Assembly (NCBI GenBank): GCA_022784805.1
Contig: JALFYG010000297.1
Location: 1 to 29,779, forward strand
DNA from: Spirochaetales bacterium
GTDB lineage: Bacteria; Spirochaetota; Spirochaetia; Sphaerochaetales; Sphaerochaetaceae
Length of the DNA stretch: 29,779 nucleotides
Reading direction: 5' to 3'
Numbering within the stretch: the stretch's first letter is position 1; every line of letters begins with the position of its first letter. The translations under genes and the position numbers were made by a program. Positions 14,560 through 23,042 of the stretch are shown here, piece by piece. The notes beneath the pieces are model-generated. The model ran no database searches and was not told the DNA's origin. It saw only the letters and a program-made list of their open reading frames with translations.

Positions 14560-16140
14560 TTAGACGCCGCTTTGTCCATAGTTTGAAAGAACTCTGGCAG
14601 ATGGATCGTTGACATTGCAGCCTTCCCATTCTTTGTTTGGCATCCAATAGTCAACTACCATACCGCTTTGTCCCGGATAGTATTTCTCGAAGATTTCTCT
14701 ATAGAGAAGTGATTCTTTTGTAAACGGAGTAGGGTTACTGTACTTCTTATACTTCTCTTCAGCCTCTTCATCTGTATACATGTTCTCTGCAAACTCTTTA
14801 AGGTCATCAACCATTGAGTGACCAACAGCATCAGAGAATGCAGCTTTCTCTCTCCAGAGAATAGATTCTGGGAGTAAGTCATCTTTCTCGAATGCGTGGC
14901 GCAATAGATACTTTCCCTTTCCATAAGTGTTCATCTTCATCTTAGGGTTGATGGACATGACATATTTGACGAAGTCCAAATCACCGAAAGGAACACGAGC
15001 TTCAAGAGAGTTGACGGAAATACATCTGTCTGCTCTGAGAACGTCGTACATGTGGATTTCCCTGATTCTCTTCTCTGCTTCTTTCTGGAATGCATCAGCT
15101 GATGGAGCGAAGTCTGTGTACTTGTAACCAAAGAGCTCGTCAGATAATTCACCTGTAAGGATTACACGGATATCTGTGTTCTCATGGATATACTTACAGA
15201 CAAGGTACATACCCATACTTGCTCTGATGGTTGTGATGTCATAAGTACCCAGGAGTTCGATTACCTTCTCCAAGGAAGAAAGGACTATATCCTTATTAAT
15301 AATGACTTCAGTGTGGTCGCTTCCAATGTACTCGGCAGTCTCTTTTGCATACTTAAGGTCAATGGCATCCTTATCCATACCTATTGCAAAAGTCTTGATA
15401 GGATTCTTGCACTTACGCTGTGCAATGGCGCAAACGAGAGATGAGTCCAAGCCTCCGGAGAGTAGGAAACCTACCTTGGAGTCAGAAACAAGTCTCTTAT
15501 CTACGCCGTCAATAAGCTTGGTTCTGATCTTGGATGCAACTGTCTCCAAGTCATCATCAACATATTGTGGTGCTGAATAGATTGTTGAATAAGGAACAAA
15601 CTCTCCGTTGATATAGAAGTGTCCAGGAGGGAAGGGGAGGATGGTGTCACAGAGACCAACGAGGTTCTTTGCTTCTGAAGCAAAGATGATCTGATCGTTT
15701 TCACCATATCCATAGTAAAGAGGACGGATTCCGATTGGGTCTCTTGCTGCTACGAATGAGGAAGATGCGCTGTCATATAAGACAAGAGCATACTCTGCAT
15801 CAAGCATCTTAAACATATCTACGCCATATTCACGCCATAAAGGAAGAAGGATTTCACAATCTGAATCAGATTTGAAGGAATACTTTTTCTCCAACTCCTT
15901 TTTCAGCTTCATAAAGCCGTAAATCTCGCCATTACAAACAACTGCGTCATCATCAAGAAGGAAAGGCTGCATTCCTTCCGGTGTGAGGCCCATAATAGAA
16001 AGGCGGTGGAATCCCATGATCCCACTGCCTTTTCTGATTATTCTTGTGTCATCTGGTCCGCGACTAACCGTCTTGGAGAAAGCTTCTTTAAATACTCTTT
16101 CAGAAATACCTGAACCGGTATCTACCATAATTGAACACAT
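14560..16140 (-). CDS. asnB: Asparagine synthase (glutamine-hydrolysing)
   Basis: A 526-residue cytoplasmic enzyme making asparagine from aspartate, ATP and glutamine. The N-terminal class II amidotransferase has the nucleophile Cys2 (MCSIMVDTG), FHRLSI (45-50) and the glutamine-binding CNGEIY (69-74). The synthetase half has the PP-loop SGGLDSS (228-234) for AMP formation and a later GELSDELFGY segment. Length is close to the E. coli enzyme. It lies 4 bases after glnN; its GAGGTG ribosome binding site overlaps the glnN stop, so the pair is one operon. Since AsnB consumes glutamine, joint control with glutamine synthetase makes sense. A terminator follows. Confidence 0.95.
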   Translation of the reverse strand: MCSIMVDTGSGISERVFKEAFSKTVSRGPDDTRIIRKGSGIMGFHRLSIMGLTPEGMQPFLLDDDAVVCNGEIYGFMKLKKELEKKYSFKSDSDCEILLPLWREYGVDMFKMLDAEYALVLYDSASSSFVAARDPIGIRPLYYGYGENDQIIFASEAKNLVGLCDTILPFPPGHFYINGEFVPYSTIYSAPQYVDDDLETVASKIRTKLIDGVDKRLVSDSKVGFLLSGGLDSSLVCAIAQRKCKNPIKTFAIGMDKDAIDLKYAKETAEYIGSDHTEVIINKDIVLSSLEKVIELLGTYDITTIRASMGMYLVCKYIHENTDIRVILTGELSDELFGYKYTDFAPSADAFQKEAEKRIREIHMYDVLRADRCISVNSLEARVPFGDLDFVKYVMSINPKMKMNTYGKGKYLLRHAFEKDDLLPESILWREKAAFSDAVGHSMVDDLKEFAENMYTDEEAEEKYKKYSNPTPFTKESLLYREIFEKYYPGQSGMVVDYWMPNKEWEGCNVNDPSARVLSNYGQSGV

Positions 16141-16144
16141 GTAA

Positions 16145-18238
16145 TCACCTCACACTAAATAATAGGTCGCCATATACTGGAACTGGCCAATACTCTGAAG
16201 AACAGAGAGTCTCTGCTTCGTCTACGCTTGCTCTGAGCTTATGCATCAAAGGAATGACGTTGTCTCTGATGGAGTAGCTCTTCTCTTCTTCATCTGCAAT
16301 TCCCTTTGCCTTGACAATGGCATGAGAGAGTTCATCTGTGTCGGAAGCGATGGCGTCAGCCAAGACGCTGAGCTTACCGATAGTTGACTTCTCATATCCG
16401 GACTGGGCAAAAGCCTGATACTTTTCTTTCTTTTCGAGAGTATCCAACAGCTCTGAAGTATAACCTTCGATAGCTGGGAGATAGTCTCTTCTTGCCATAT
16501 CGACCATAGTGTTAGCTTCGATCAATACAGTCTTTGAGTAGTTCTCAAGAGTTGTTTCGACTCTACTCTTAATTTCCTTCTCACTGAAGATGCCTTCCCT
16601 TGTCAAAAGTTCGACATTCTTCTTGTCAAGCATGTGAGGGATACAATCTGGAGTTGTTCTGTAGTTGGAGAGACCTCTCTCTTCAGCTTCCTTGACCCAT
16701 GCTTCATCATAGCCGTTTCCGTTGAAGATGATTCTCTTGTGAGCGATGAGAGTTTCTCTTGTGAGAGTGTGGACATCTGTCTCGAAGTCTGTGCTCTTCT
16801 CAAGGATATCTGCAAATTCACCCAAGACAGAAGCAACTGCAGAGTTGATGTAGATGTTTGCATCGCTGATAGATGCAGAAGATCCAAGCATTCTGAACTC
16901 GAACTTGTTACCTGTGAATGCGAATGGGCTTGTTCTGTTTCTATCTGTTGTATCTCTGAGGAATCTTGGGAGAACCTTTGCACCAAGCTTCATAGTCTTC
17001 TGCTTCTTTCCCTCATATCCATTGTCATTCTGGATAGATTCGATGATGCCTTCAAGCTCATCACCTACGAAGATGGAGACGATTGCAGGAGGTGCTTCGT
17101 TGGCTCCGAGTCTGTGGTCGTTGCCTGCAGATGCTACGGAGATTCTCAAAAGATCCTGATATTCATCCACTGCCTTGATTACAGCTGAAAGGAAGAGCAG
17201 GAACTGTGCGTTTTCATATGGTGTTTCACCAGGGGACAGGAGGTTGATGCCGGTGTCGGTAGCCATAGACCAGTTGTTGTGCTTTCCGCTGCCGTTGACA
17301 CCAGCAAAAGGCTTTTCATGAAGCAAGCAGACAAGGTCATGTCTATCTGCTACTTTCTGCATGAGTTCCATTGTGAGCTGGTTGTGGTCGGCTGCAATAT
17401 TGGTAGTGGAGAATATAGGTGCCATTTCATGCTGGGCTGGAGCAACTTCGTTGTGTTCAGTCTTTGCAAGAATTCCATGCTTCCAGAGCTCTTCGTTGAG
17501 ATCCTGCATAAATGCTGCTACACGAGGCTTGATGGAACCAAAGTAATGGTCTTCCATTTCCTGGCCCTTTGGTGCAGCTGCGCCGAAGAGTGTGCGTCCT
17601 GTAAAGACTAAGTCCTTTCTCTTAAGATACATTTCTTTGTCAACAAGGAAGTATTCCTGCTCTGGTCCAACGCTTGTCTTTACGCTCTTTACATCTTCGT
17701 TGCCGAAGAGACGGAGAACGCGGAGAGCAGATCTGTTGATAGCTTCCATACTTCTCAAGAGAGGAGTCTTCTTGTCCAAAGCTTCACCTGTGTAAGAACA
17801 GAAAGCTGTTGGGATACAAAGAGTGTTGTCCTTGATGAATGCATAGCTGGTTGGGTCCCAAGCTGTGTATCCACGTGCTTCGAATGTTGCTCTTAAGCCA
17901 CCTGATGGGAAAGAAGAGGCATCTGGCTCACCTTTGATGAGTTCCTTGCCGCTGAATTCCATCATGACTCTGCCATCTGGGGATGGTGTGATAAAAGAAT
18001 CGTGCTTCTCAGCTGTGATTCCTGTAAGTGGCTGGAACCAATGAGTGAAGTGAGTAGCTCCATTTTCCACGGCCCAATTCTTCATAGCTTCAGCAACTGC
18101 ATTTGCGCAGTTGACATCAAGGTCAGCACCTTCGTCGATTGTCTTTCTGAGGGACTTGTAAACCTTCTGGGAAAGACAGGCCTTCATCATTCTGTCGTCA
18201 AAAACGAGTGATCCGAAAATGTCAGTTACATCTTTCAT
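16145..18238 (-). CDS. glnN: Glutamine synthetase type III
   Basis: A 697-residue enzyme making glutamine from glutamate, ammonia and ATP. Length and pattern are those of the GSIII (GlnN) family: SFPSGGLRATFEARGYTAWD near residue 110, VGPEQEYFLVD (metal-binding Glu), KTEHNEVAPAQHEMAPIF, the nucleotide-site region GVNGSGKHNNWS, NEAPPAIVSIF, and the long C-terminal helical extension specific to GSIII. These enzymes form double-hexamer rings in the cytoplasm. The start has a strong GGAGG 7 bases upstream. It is first in the glnN-asnB operon and divergent from the glutamate synthase operon. Its leader holds a terminator-like hairpin, so expression is probably controlled by attenuation. Confidence 0.96.
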   Translation of the reverse strand: MKDVTDIFGSLVFDDRMMKACLSQKVYKSLRKTIDEGADLDVNCANAVAEAMKNWAVENGATHFTHWFQPLTGITAEKHDSFITPSPDGRVMMEFSGKELIKGEPDASSFPSGGLRATFEARGYTAWDPTSYAFIKDNTLCIPTAFCSYTGEALDKKTPLLRSMEAINRSALRVLRLFGNEDVKSVKTSVGPEQEYFLVDKEMYLKRKDLVFTGRTLFGAAAPKGQEMEDHYFGSIKPRVAAFMQDLNEELWKHGILAKTEHNEVAPAQHEMAPIFSTTNIAADHNQLTMELMQKVADRHDLVCLLHEKPFAGVNGSGKHNNWSMATDTGINLLSPGETPYENAQFLLFLSAVIKAVDEYQDLLRISVASAGNDHRLGANEAPPAIVSIFVGDELEGIIESIQNDNGYEGKKQKTMKLGAKVLPRFLRDTTDRNRTSPFAFTGNKFEFRMLGSSASISDANIYINSAVASVLGEFADILEKSTDFETDVHTLTRETLIAHKRIIFNGNGYDEAWVKEAEERGLSNYRTTPDCIPHMLDKKNVELLTREGIFSEKEIKSRVETTLENYSKTVLIEANTMVDMARRDYLPAIEGYTSELLDTLEKKEKYQAFAQSGYEKSTIGKLSVLADAIASDTDELSHAIVKAKGIADEEEKSYSIRDNVIPLMHKLRASVDEAETLCSSEYWPVPVYGDLLFSVR

Positions 18239-18253
18239 TTCTTTGCCTCCAAT

Positions 18254-18306
18254 AAAAAAAAGGCAGTGACAGCTCTGGGATTAATTCCAAAGACGTCATT
18301 GCCTTT
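18254..18306 (-). promoter_or_regulatory. Transcription attenuator in the glnN leader with ANTAR-type hexaloop hairpin
   Basis: On the minus strand, AAAGGCAATGAC (18306-18295) can pair with GTCACTGCCTTT (18270-18259) with one mismatch. Pairing continues imperfectly above (CTTTGG with CCCAGAG), and T8 follows (18261-18254): an intrinsic terminator 8 bases before the GGAGG at 18250-18246. The same 5' arm can instead form AAAGGC (18306-18301), loop AATGAC (18300-18295), GTCTTT (18294-18289). This is a 6-bp hairpin with A at loop position 1 and G at position 4, the signature of RNA bound by ANTAR antiterminators. The two folds exclude each other. Only one such hexaloop hairpin was found; known targets usually have two. 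Confidence 0.65.
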
Positions 18307-18314
18307 CTGACTGC

Positions 18315-18344
18315 ACGATAGAACTTTTTATTCTCTTGCGTCAA
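18315..18344 (-). promoter_or_regulatory. Promoter of glnN-asnB
   Basis: On the minus strand TTGACG (18344-18339), 18 bases, TATCGT (18320-18315). The predicted start is near 18308, two bases before the attenuator. A weaker upstream candidate (TTGTTA, then CGTAAT) would give a longer leader. Confidence 0.5.
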
Positions 18345-18392
18345 CTCCCTTTTTGATAATTTCGAAAAAAATTTTAGACCCGATTACGTAAT

Positions 18393-18421
18393 TTGTTTTC
18401 AGAATAACAATTGGGTATAAC
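18393..18421 (+). promoter_or_regulatory. Promoter of the glutamate synthase operon
   Basis: TTGTTT (18393-18398), 17 bases, TATAAC (18416-18421). The start near 18428 gives a leader of about 78 bases. That leader holds no convincing terminator and no hexaloop hairpin with A1 and G4. Confidence 0.55.
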
Positions 18422-18505
18422 GAAAAATATGAAGTCTAGATTTAGGATTGACTAAAAATGCCTATCTGTGCTACCTACACAACAAGTTTTTTTAAGGGGC
18501 AGTTT

Positions 18506-19594
18506 ATGAAGTTGGAAGGGGAGGTCAGAATTCCGTCAGGGTGTGCAATAAGCGCAGCCATCAGTAGAAAGGGTAGACTCTTTACAGGAGAAGGTATGAT
18601 CAAGGCCATGGAGGTCATGCACGAAAGATCCAATGGTTTGGGAGGTGGTTTCGCCGCCTACGGTATTTATCCTGACTTTAAAGACCACTATGCTTTCCAT
18701 ATTTTCTACAGTGATAGAAACGCCAGAATCGAGACAGAATCATATCTGAAAGAGAGATTTGAGATTGTTCATGCAGAGGTTATTCCTACTCATCAGATTC
18801 CTGAGATAACGGATGTTCCGCTAATCTGGCGTTATTTCCTTTCACCTCTGAGAAGTATCGTGGAAAGGGAAATGATAGATGAAGACGAATATACTGTCAG
18901 GGCAGTGACTAGGATCAACTCCACCCTCGATGGTGCCTATGTATTCTCTTCTGGTAAGAATATGGGAACTTTCAAGGCTGTAGGATATCCTGAGGATGTA
19001 GGTGTCTTCTATAAAATCGATGAAATCGAAGGCTATAGCTGGACAGCCCATGGCCGTTATCCGACCAACACTCCTGGCTGGTGGGGTGGTGCCCATCCAT
19101 TCTCTCTCTTGGATTACTCAGTAGTTCACAATGGAGAGATATCAAGCTATGACGCCAACAGACGCTTTGTAGAGATGTTCGGATATAGATGCTCCTTGCA
19201 GACAGATACTGAGGTTATCACATATATCTTGGACTACCTTGTACGTAGACAGGGGCTTTCCCCGGAAGAAGCTGCAAACGTTATCGCCGCTCCATTCTGG
19301 TCAACCATCAGCATGAAAGATGAGAAGGAGAAGAAGAGACTTACATACCTCAGAACTATGTTCTCTTCCCTTTTGATCACAGGCCCATTCTCCATTGTCT
19401 TCGGCTTCAAAGGAGGCCTTATGGCTCTCAATGACAGATTGAAGCTGAGAAGTATGGTCGTGGGTGAAAACAACGATATGGTCTATGTGGCCAGTGAAGA
19501 GGCAGCAATTCTCTCCGCAGATAGAAACGCCGGCAATTTCCGTTTCCCAATGGGAGGAGAAGCCGTGGTGATCAAAGTCGAAGGGGAGGTGTAA
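18506..19594 (+). CDS. Glutamate synthase, glutamine amidotransferase subunit (split GltB, domain 1)
   Basis: A 362-residue protein corresponding to the glutaminase domain of glutamate synthase as a separate polypeptide, an arrangement known from archaea and some anaerobic bacteria. The class II amidotransferase nucleophile is Cys13 in RIPSGCAIS, so a 12-residue propeptide must be removed to expose it. Further motifs are NGLGGGFAAYGIYP, GRYPTNTPGWWGGAHPF and the glutamine-site VVHNGEISSYDAN. It releases ammonia from glutamine for the FMN subunit encoded next. The start at 18506 is chosen because AAGGGG lies just upstream and related proteins begin MKLEGE-like; the frame reaches back to 18458 without support. 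One base separates its stop from the next ATG. Confidence 0.9.
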   Translation: MKLEGEVRIPSGCAISAAISRKGRLFTGEGMIKAMEVMHERSNGLGGGFAAYGIYPDFKDHYAFHIFYSDRNARIETESYLKERFEIVHAEVIPTHQIPEITDVPLIWRYFLSPLRSIVEREMIDEDEYTVRAVTRINSTLDGAYVFSSGKNMGTFKAVGYPEDVGVFYKIDEIEGYSWTAHGRYPTNTPGWWGGAHPFSLLDYSVVHNGEISSYDANRRFVEMFGYRCSLQTDTEVITYILDYLVRRQGLSPEEAANVIAAPFWSTISMKDEKEKKRLTYLRTMFSSLLITGPFSIVFGFKGGLMALNDRLKLRSMVVGENNDMVYVASEEAAILSADRNAGNFRFPMGGEAVVIKVEGEV

Positions 19595-19595
19595 A

Positions 19596-21101
19596 ATGGC
19601 AATAAGAAGCGTTATATATCCAGAGTTCGAAGTGGTCAGATATGACCGTTGTACTCGCTGTGGTAGGTGTATAAAAGAGTGTGCCAACGGCGTACATTTC
19701 TTCTCTCAAGATAAGAAAATGGTTCTCAGTGACGACACTAAGTGTGTCGACTGCTTGAGATGTATTGCATTCTGTCCTGAGCATGCCATAAAGATTGTAA
19801 AGAGCGGCTGCTCTTTTAGAGACAACGCCAACTGGAGACCTGGAATTATAAGCGGGATAATCAAGGAAGCAAACACTGGTGGTGTCCTTCTTTCCTCCAT
19901 GGGAAACCCAGAGCCTTATCCTGTCTATTGGGATAAGATCCTCATTAACGCCAGCCAGGTAACAAACCCATCCATCGACCCACTCAGGGAGCCAATGGAG
20001 ACCAAGGTATTCTTGGGAAAGAAGCCAGAAAGGATCGAAAGAGACGAGGAGGGTAATCTTGTAGATAACCTCCCTCCTCAGATGGAGCTCTCTCTTCCAG
20101 TTCTTTTCTCTGCCATGAGTTATGGCTCTATCAGCTATAACGCACATTCTGCTCTTGCACAGGCAGCAGAAGAGTTGGGTATCTTCTATAACACAGGAGA
20201 GGGTGGACTTCATGAAGATTTCTACAAGTATGGAAAAAACACCATCGTTCAGGTAGCTTCCGGTAGATTCGGCGTATGGAGAGGATACCTTGAGGGTGGA
20301 GCCGCCATCGAAATAAAGATGGGACAGGGTGCAAAGCCTGGTATCGGAGGTCATCTTCCTGGAGCAAAGATTGTAGGTGATGTATCAAGGACAAGAATGA
20401 TTCCTGAGGGAACAGACGCAGTTTCTCCTGCTCCTCACCATGACATCTACTCAATCGAAGACCTGAGACAGCTTGTAATATCTCTCAAAGAGGCAACAGA
20501 TTACAAAAAGCCTGTAATTGTAAAGGTTGCATCTGTCCATAATATCTCAGCCATCGCCAGCGGTATTGCTCGTAGTGGAGCAGATATCATTGCAATAGAT
20601 GGATTTAGAGGTGGTACAGGTGCCGCTCCTACAGCCATCAGAGACAACGTTGGTATTCCTGTGGAGCTTGCCCTGGCTTCCGTTGATCAGAGACTGAGGG
20701 ATGAAGGAATAAGAAACAATGTATCTCTTGTTGTAGGTGGTTCCATCAGAAACGCTTCTGATGTGGTAAAGGCAATAGCGCTGGGCGCAGATGCTGTCTA
20801 CATTGCAACAGCAGCCCTCATTGCCCTTGGCTGCCACCTTTGCAGAAACTGCCAGAGCGGCAAGTGCTGCTGGGGTATTGCAACCCAGAGACCAGGTTTG
20901 GTTGAGAGGTTGAATTCAGAGGAAGGAAAAGAGAGACTTGTAAATCTTCTTACCGCATGGAAGGGAGAGATCAAGGAAATGATGGGTGGAATGGGTATCA
21001 ATAGTATCGAGGCGTTAAGAGGAAACAGACTTATGCTCAGAGGTATTGGTTTGACTCAGAAAGAGCTGGATATTCTTGGAATAACCCACGCAGGAGAGTA
21101 A
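19596..21101 (+). CDS. Glutamate synthase, FMN/Fe-S catalytic subunit (split GltB, domain 2)
   Basis: A 501-residue protein. Residues 15-65 form a ferredoxin-type domain with two 4Fe-4S motifs (C19, C22, C25, C29 and C50, C53, C56, C60). The rest is the FMN-binding TIM barrel of glutamate synthase, which converts 2-oxoglutarate and ammonia to glutamate. Visible motifs are FSAMSYGSIS, NTGEGGL, KMGQGAKPGIGGHLPG and the barrel end IDGFRGGTGAAP. The Cys-rich segment CHLCRNCQSGKCCWGIATQ (413-431) holds the 3Fe-4S ligands. The built-in ferredoxin domain could take electrons from ferredoxin or from a separate NAD(P)H oxidoreductase; no gltD-like gene lies in the window. It is tightly spaced with both neighbours. 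Confidence 0.93.
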   Translation: MAIRSVIYPEFEVVRYDRCTRCGRCIKECANGVHFFSQDKKMVLSDDTKCVDCLRCIAFCPEHAIKIVKSGCSFRDNANWRPGIISGIIKEANTGGVLLSSMGNPEPYPVYWDKILINASQVTNPSIDPLREPMETKVFLGKKPERIERDEEGNLVDNLPPQMELSLPVLFSAMSYGSISYNAHSALAQAAEELGIFYNTGEGGLHEDFYKYGKNTIVQVASGRFGVWRGYLEGGAAIEIKMGQGAKPGIGGHLPGAKIVGDVSRTRMIPEGTDAVSPAPHHDIYSIEDLRQLVISLKEATDYKKPVIVKVASVHNISAIASGIARSGADIIAIDGFRGGTGAAPTAIRDNVGIPVELALASVDQRLRDEGIRNNVSLVVGGSIRNASDVVKAIALGADAVYIATAALIALGCHLCRNCQSGKCCWGIATQRPGLVERLNSEEGKERLVNLLTAWKGEIKEMMGGMGINSIEALRGNRLMLRGIGLTQKELDILGITHAGE

Positions 21102-21104
21102 AGA

Positions 21105-21821
21105 ATGATTGTTGACGCACAGGGAAAAGACTATAAAGAAGTAGATAGAATTATCAGGGAAAGTAGCGAAAACATTGAAGTCATCAATCCCTCCGGCCAG
21201 AGGTTTATGGGAGCCGCCCTTCAGAAAAGAAGACTAAATGTTTATGGCATAGCAGGTAACGCCCTTGGCTGTTACCTTGATGGAGGTACCATCGAAGTCT
21301 TTGGTGATGCCCAGGACGCTGTTGGCGACACTATGAACGATGGAAGAATCATTGTGCATGGTTCTGTAGGTGATGCTCTTGGCTACGCAATGAGAGGCGG
21401 TGCCCTCTATGTTGAGAAGAATGCCGGATACAGAGCTGGAATCCACATGAAGGCATATGGAGATAAGACACCTATAGTTGTCATTGGTGGCAGGACAGGA
21501 TCCTTTTTGGGTGAGTATCAGGCAGGTGGAAATATCATAGTTCTGGGTCTTGAAAGAGAGAACCATCCTATCAGTGGATACTTCACTGGTGCCGGTATGT
21601 ATGGTGGAAGAATCTTCCTCCGTAACCCAGGGGAAGTGCTTTTGAGGCCTGAATGTGAGATCCATAAAGCAGAAAAAGAAGAGTTAGAGAGTGTAAAAGA
21701 CTCTATTTTAGAGTGGTGCACTATATTCAATCGTGACGAAAACATGGTTTTTGATGCAGAATTCTTTGTTGTAGAACCCAGAAAAGGGGCTGCTCCAAGG
21801 CAGAGTTACGTCCCCAACTAG
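21105..21821 (+). CDS. Glutamate synthase, GXGXG structural subunit (split GltB, domain 3)
   Basis: A 238-residue protein matching the C-terminal GXGXG domain of glutamate synthase. Glycine-rich turns repeat along a right-handed beta-helix, for example VYGIAGNALGCYLDGG, VFGDAQDAVGDTMNDG, VHGSVGDALGYAMRGG and VIGGRTGSFLGEYQAGG. The domain has no catalytic residues and scaffolds the ammonia channel between glutaminase and FMN sites. It starts 3 bases after the FMN subunit stop and ends 9 bases before glnA, with the glnA ribosome binding site in between. Related GXGXG domains occur in formylmethanofuran dehydrogenase, but the context settles the assignment. Confidence 0.92.
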   Translation: MIVDAQGKDYKEVDRIIRESSENIEVINPSGQRFMGAALQKRRLNVYGIAGNALGCYLDGGTIEVFGDAQDAVGDTMNDGRIIVHGSVGDALGYAMRGGALYVEKNAGYRAGIHMKAYGDKTPIVVIGGRTGSFLGEYQAGGNIIVLGLERENHPISGYFTGAGMYGGRIFLRNPGEVLLRPECEIHKAEKEELESVKDSILEWCTIFNRDENMVFDAEFFVVEPRKGAAPRQSYVPN

Positions 21822-21830
21822 GAGGCATGA

Positions 21831-23039
21831 ATGAATTACACTAAGAATGACATCATTACTCTTTTGGAAGAAGAGAATGTAGAGTTTGTCAGACTGGAGT
21901 TTACTGATATCTATGGTAAGCCAAGAAGCATGACGATAATGCCTGAAGAGTTTGAGAAGGCTGTTGATCATGGCATCTCCATTGATGGCTCTGCTATCCC
22001 AGGCTTGGGTGGTGACAATATTCACTCTGATCTCTTCTTAAGCCCTGACTTGGATTCTATTTCATATCTTCCTTGGCGCCCGGATCAGGGAAAGGCTGTA
22101 AGGCTTTTCAGCTATATAAAGAACCCTGATGGCTCTTATCATAATTGTGATTCAAGAAAGATATTGAAGAATGCCATAGATGAAGCTGAAAAAGAGGGCC
22201 TTTCCTTCTATTTCGGTACAGAGTTCGAGTTCTATCTCTTTAAGACAGATATAAATGGAGAGAGTACACGTATCCCTATCGATAACGCAGGTTACATGGA
22301 CTCTACTCCAGATGATAAGGGAGACAGTGTCAGACGTGCAATTTGCTTGCAGTTAAAGGATCTGGGAATGAAGCCTGAAGGTGCACACCATGAAGAGGGC
22401 CCAGGACAGAATGAAATCGATTTTGCCTATGCTTCTCCTCTCTCTGCCGCAGATAACGCCGTCACGTTCTGTCAGATAGTAAAGAGAGTCTCTGCCGTCA
22501 ACGGACTATCCGTCGACTTCTCTCCAAAGCCTCTTTCAGATAAGGCTGGAAACGGACTACACATCAATATTTCCGTAAAAGGAGAGGACAAAGATATATT
22601 GGAACACATGATTGCTGGAATCTTGAAACATATCAAAGCCATGACTCTGTTTCTTAATCCTACAGAGTCTTCCTATAGGCGTCTGGGATCTTTCAAGGCT
22701 CCAAGATATATCTCTGCTTCCCGTGGAAACAGATCACAGCTGGTGAGAATTCCTGAAGCCAAGGCTCCATATGTAAGAGCTGAGGTAAGAAGCCCGGACT
22801 CTGGAGCAAATCCTTACTTGGCTTTTGCTCTTCTTATATATGCAGGCCTCGACGGCATAAGGAAAAAGATGCCACTGGAAGGTGGTTTGGACCAGAATCT
22901 CTATCTCTTGAGTCAAGAGGAACTAAAGGGATGGGATACTATTCCCAAGAGCCTTTTGGAAGCAAAGAACGAGGCTATGAAGAGTGACTTTTTAAAGAAG
23001 GTGCTGCCTCAAGATGTAATTGATTATTATCTGAGGTAA
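21831..23039 (+). CDS. glnA: Type I glutamine synthetase-like protein, short form with altered flap residue
   Basis: A 402-residue GSI-family protein, against about 440-470 for standard enzymes. Metal and substrate residues are visible: Asp52 (IDGSAI), Glu131/Glu133 (GTEFEF), Glu188 and Glu195 (HHEEGPGQNEI), His244 (GNGLHIN), Arg301 (NRSQLVRIP), Glu318 and Arg320 (RAEVRSPD). The flap that in E. coli reads PGYEAP with catalytic Glu327 reads GSFKAP here, with Lys289. The C-terminus stops at IDYYLR and lacks the last roughly 25 residues that form the helical tail of dodecameric enzymes. A tyrosine in QNLYLL sits where E. coli GlnA is adenylylated. AGGAGG precedes the start. It lies between glutamate synthase and an ANTAR regulator. 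Activity is uncertain. Confidence 0.88.
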   Translation: MNYTKNDIITLLEEENVEFVRLEFTDIYGKPRSMTIMPEEFEKAVDHGISIDGSAIPGLGGDNIHSDLFLSPDLDSISYLPWRPDQGKAVRLFSYIKNPDGSYHNCDSRKILKNAIDEAEKEGLSFYFGTEFEFYLFKTDINGESTRIPIDNAGYMDSTPDDKGDSVRRAICLQLKDLGMKPEGAHHEEGPGQNEIDFAYASPLSAADNAVTFCQIVKRVSAVNGLSVDFSPKPLSDKAGNGLHINISVKGEDKDILEHMIAGILKHIKAMTLFLNPTESSYRRLGSFKAPRYISASRGNRSQLVRIPEAKAPYVRAEVRSPDSGANPYLAFALLIYAGLDGIRKKMPLEGGLDQNLYLLSQEELKGWDTIPKSLLEAKNEAMKSDFLKKVLPQDVIDYYLR

Positions 23040-23042
23040 TAG

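Noticed and set aside
16634..17188. A 184-codon plus-strand open frame inside glnN.
   Set aside because: It is antisense to a highly conserved enzyme gene, is Cys- and Ser-rich like other antisense shadows and has no ribosome binding site or homology that I recognise.
18239..18345. Glutamine riboswitch or T-box in the glnN leader.
   Set aside because: The predicted transcript leaves almost no space before the terminator and shows none of the conserved T-box or glutamine-aptamer elements.
18422..18505. Attenuator in the glutamate synthase leader, suggested by a run of seven T before the ribosome binding site.
   Set aside because: The only hairpin before it is a four-base TGTG/CACA stem, too weak for a terminator, and no hexaloop with A1 and G4 was found.
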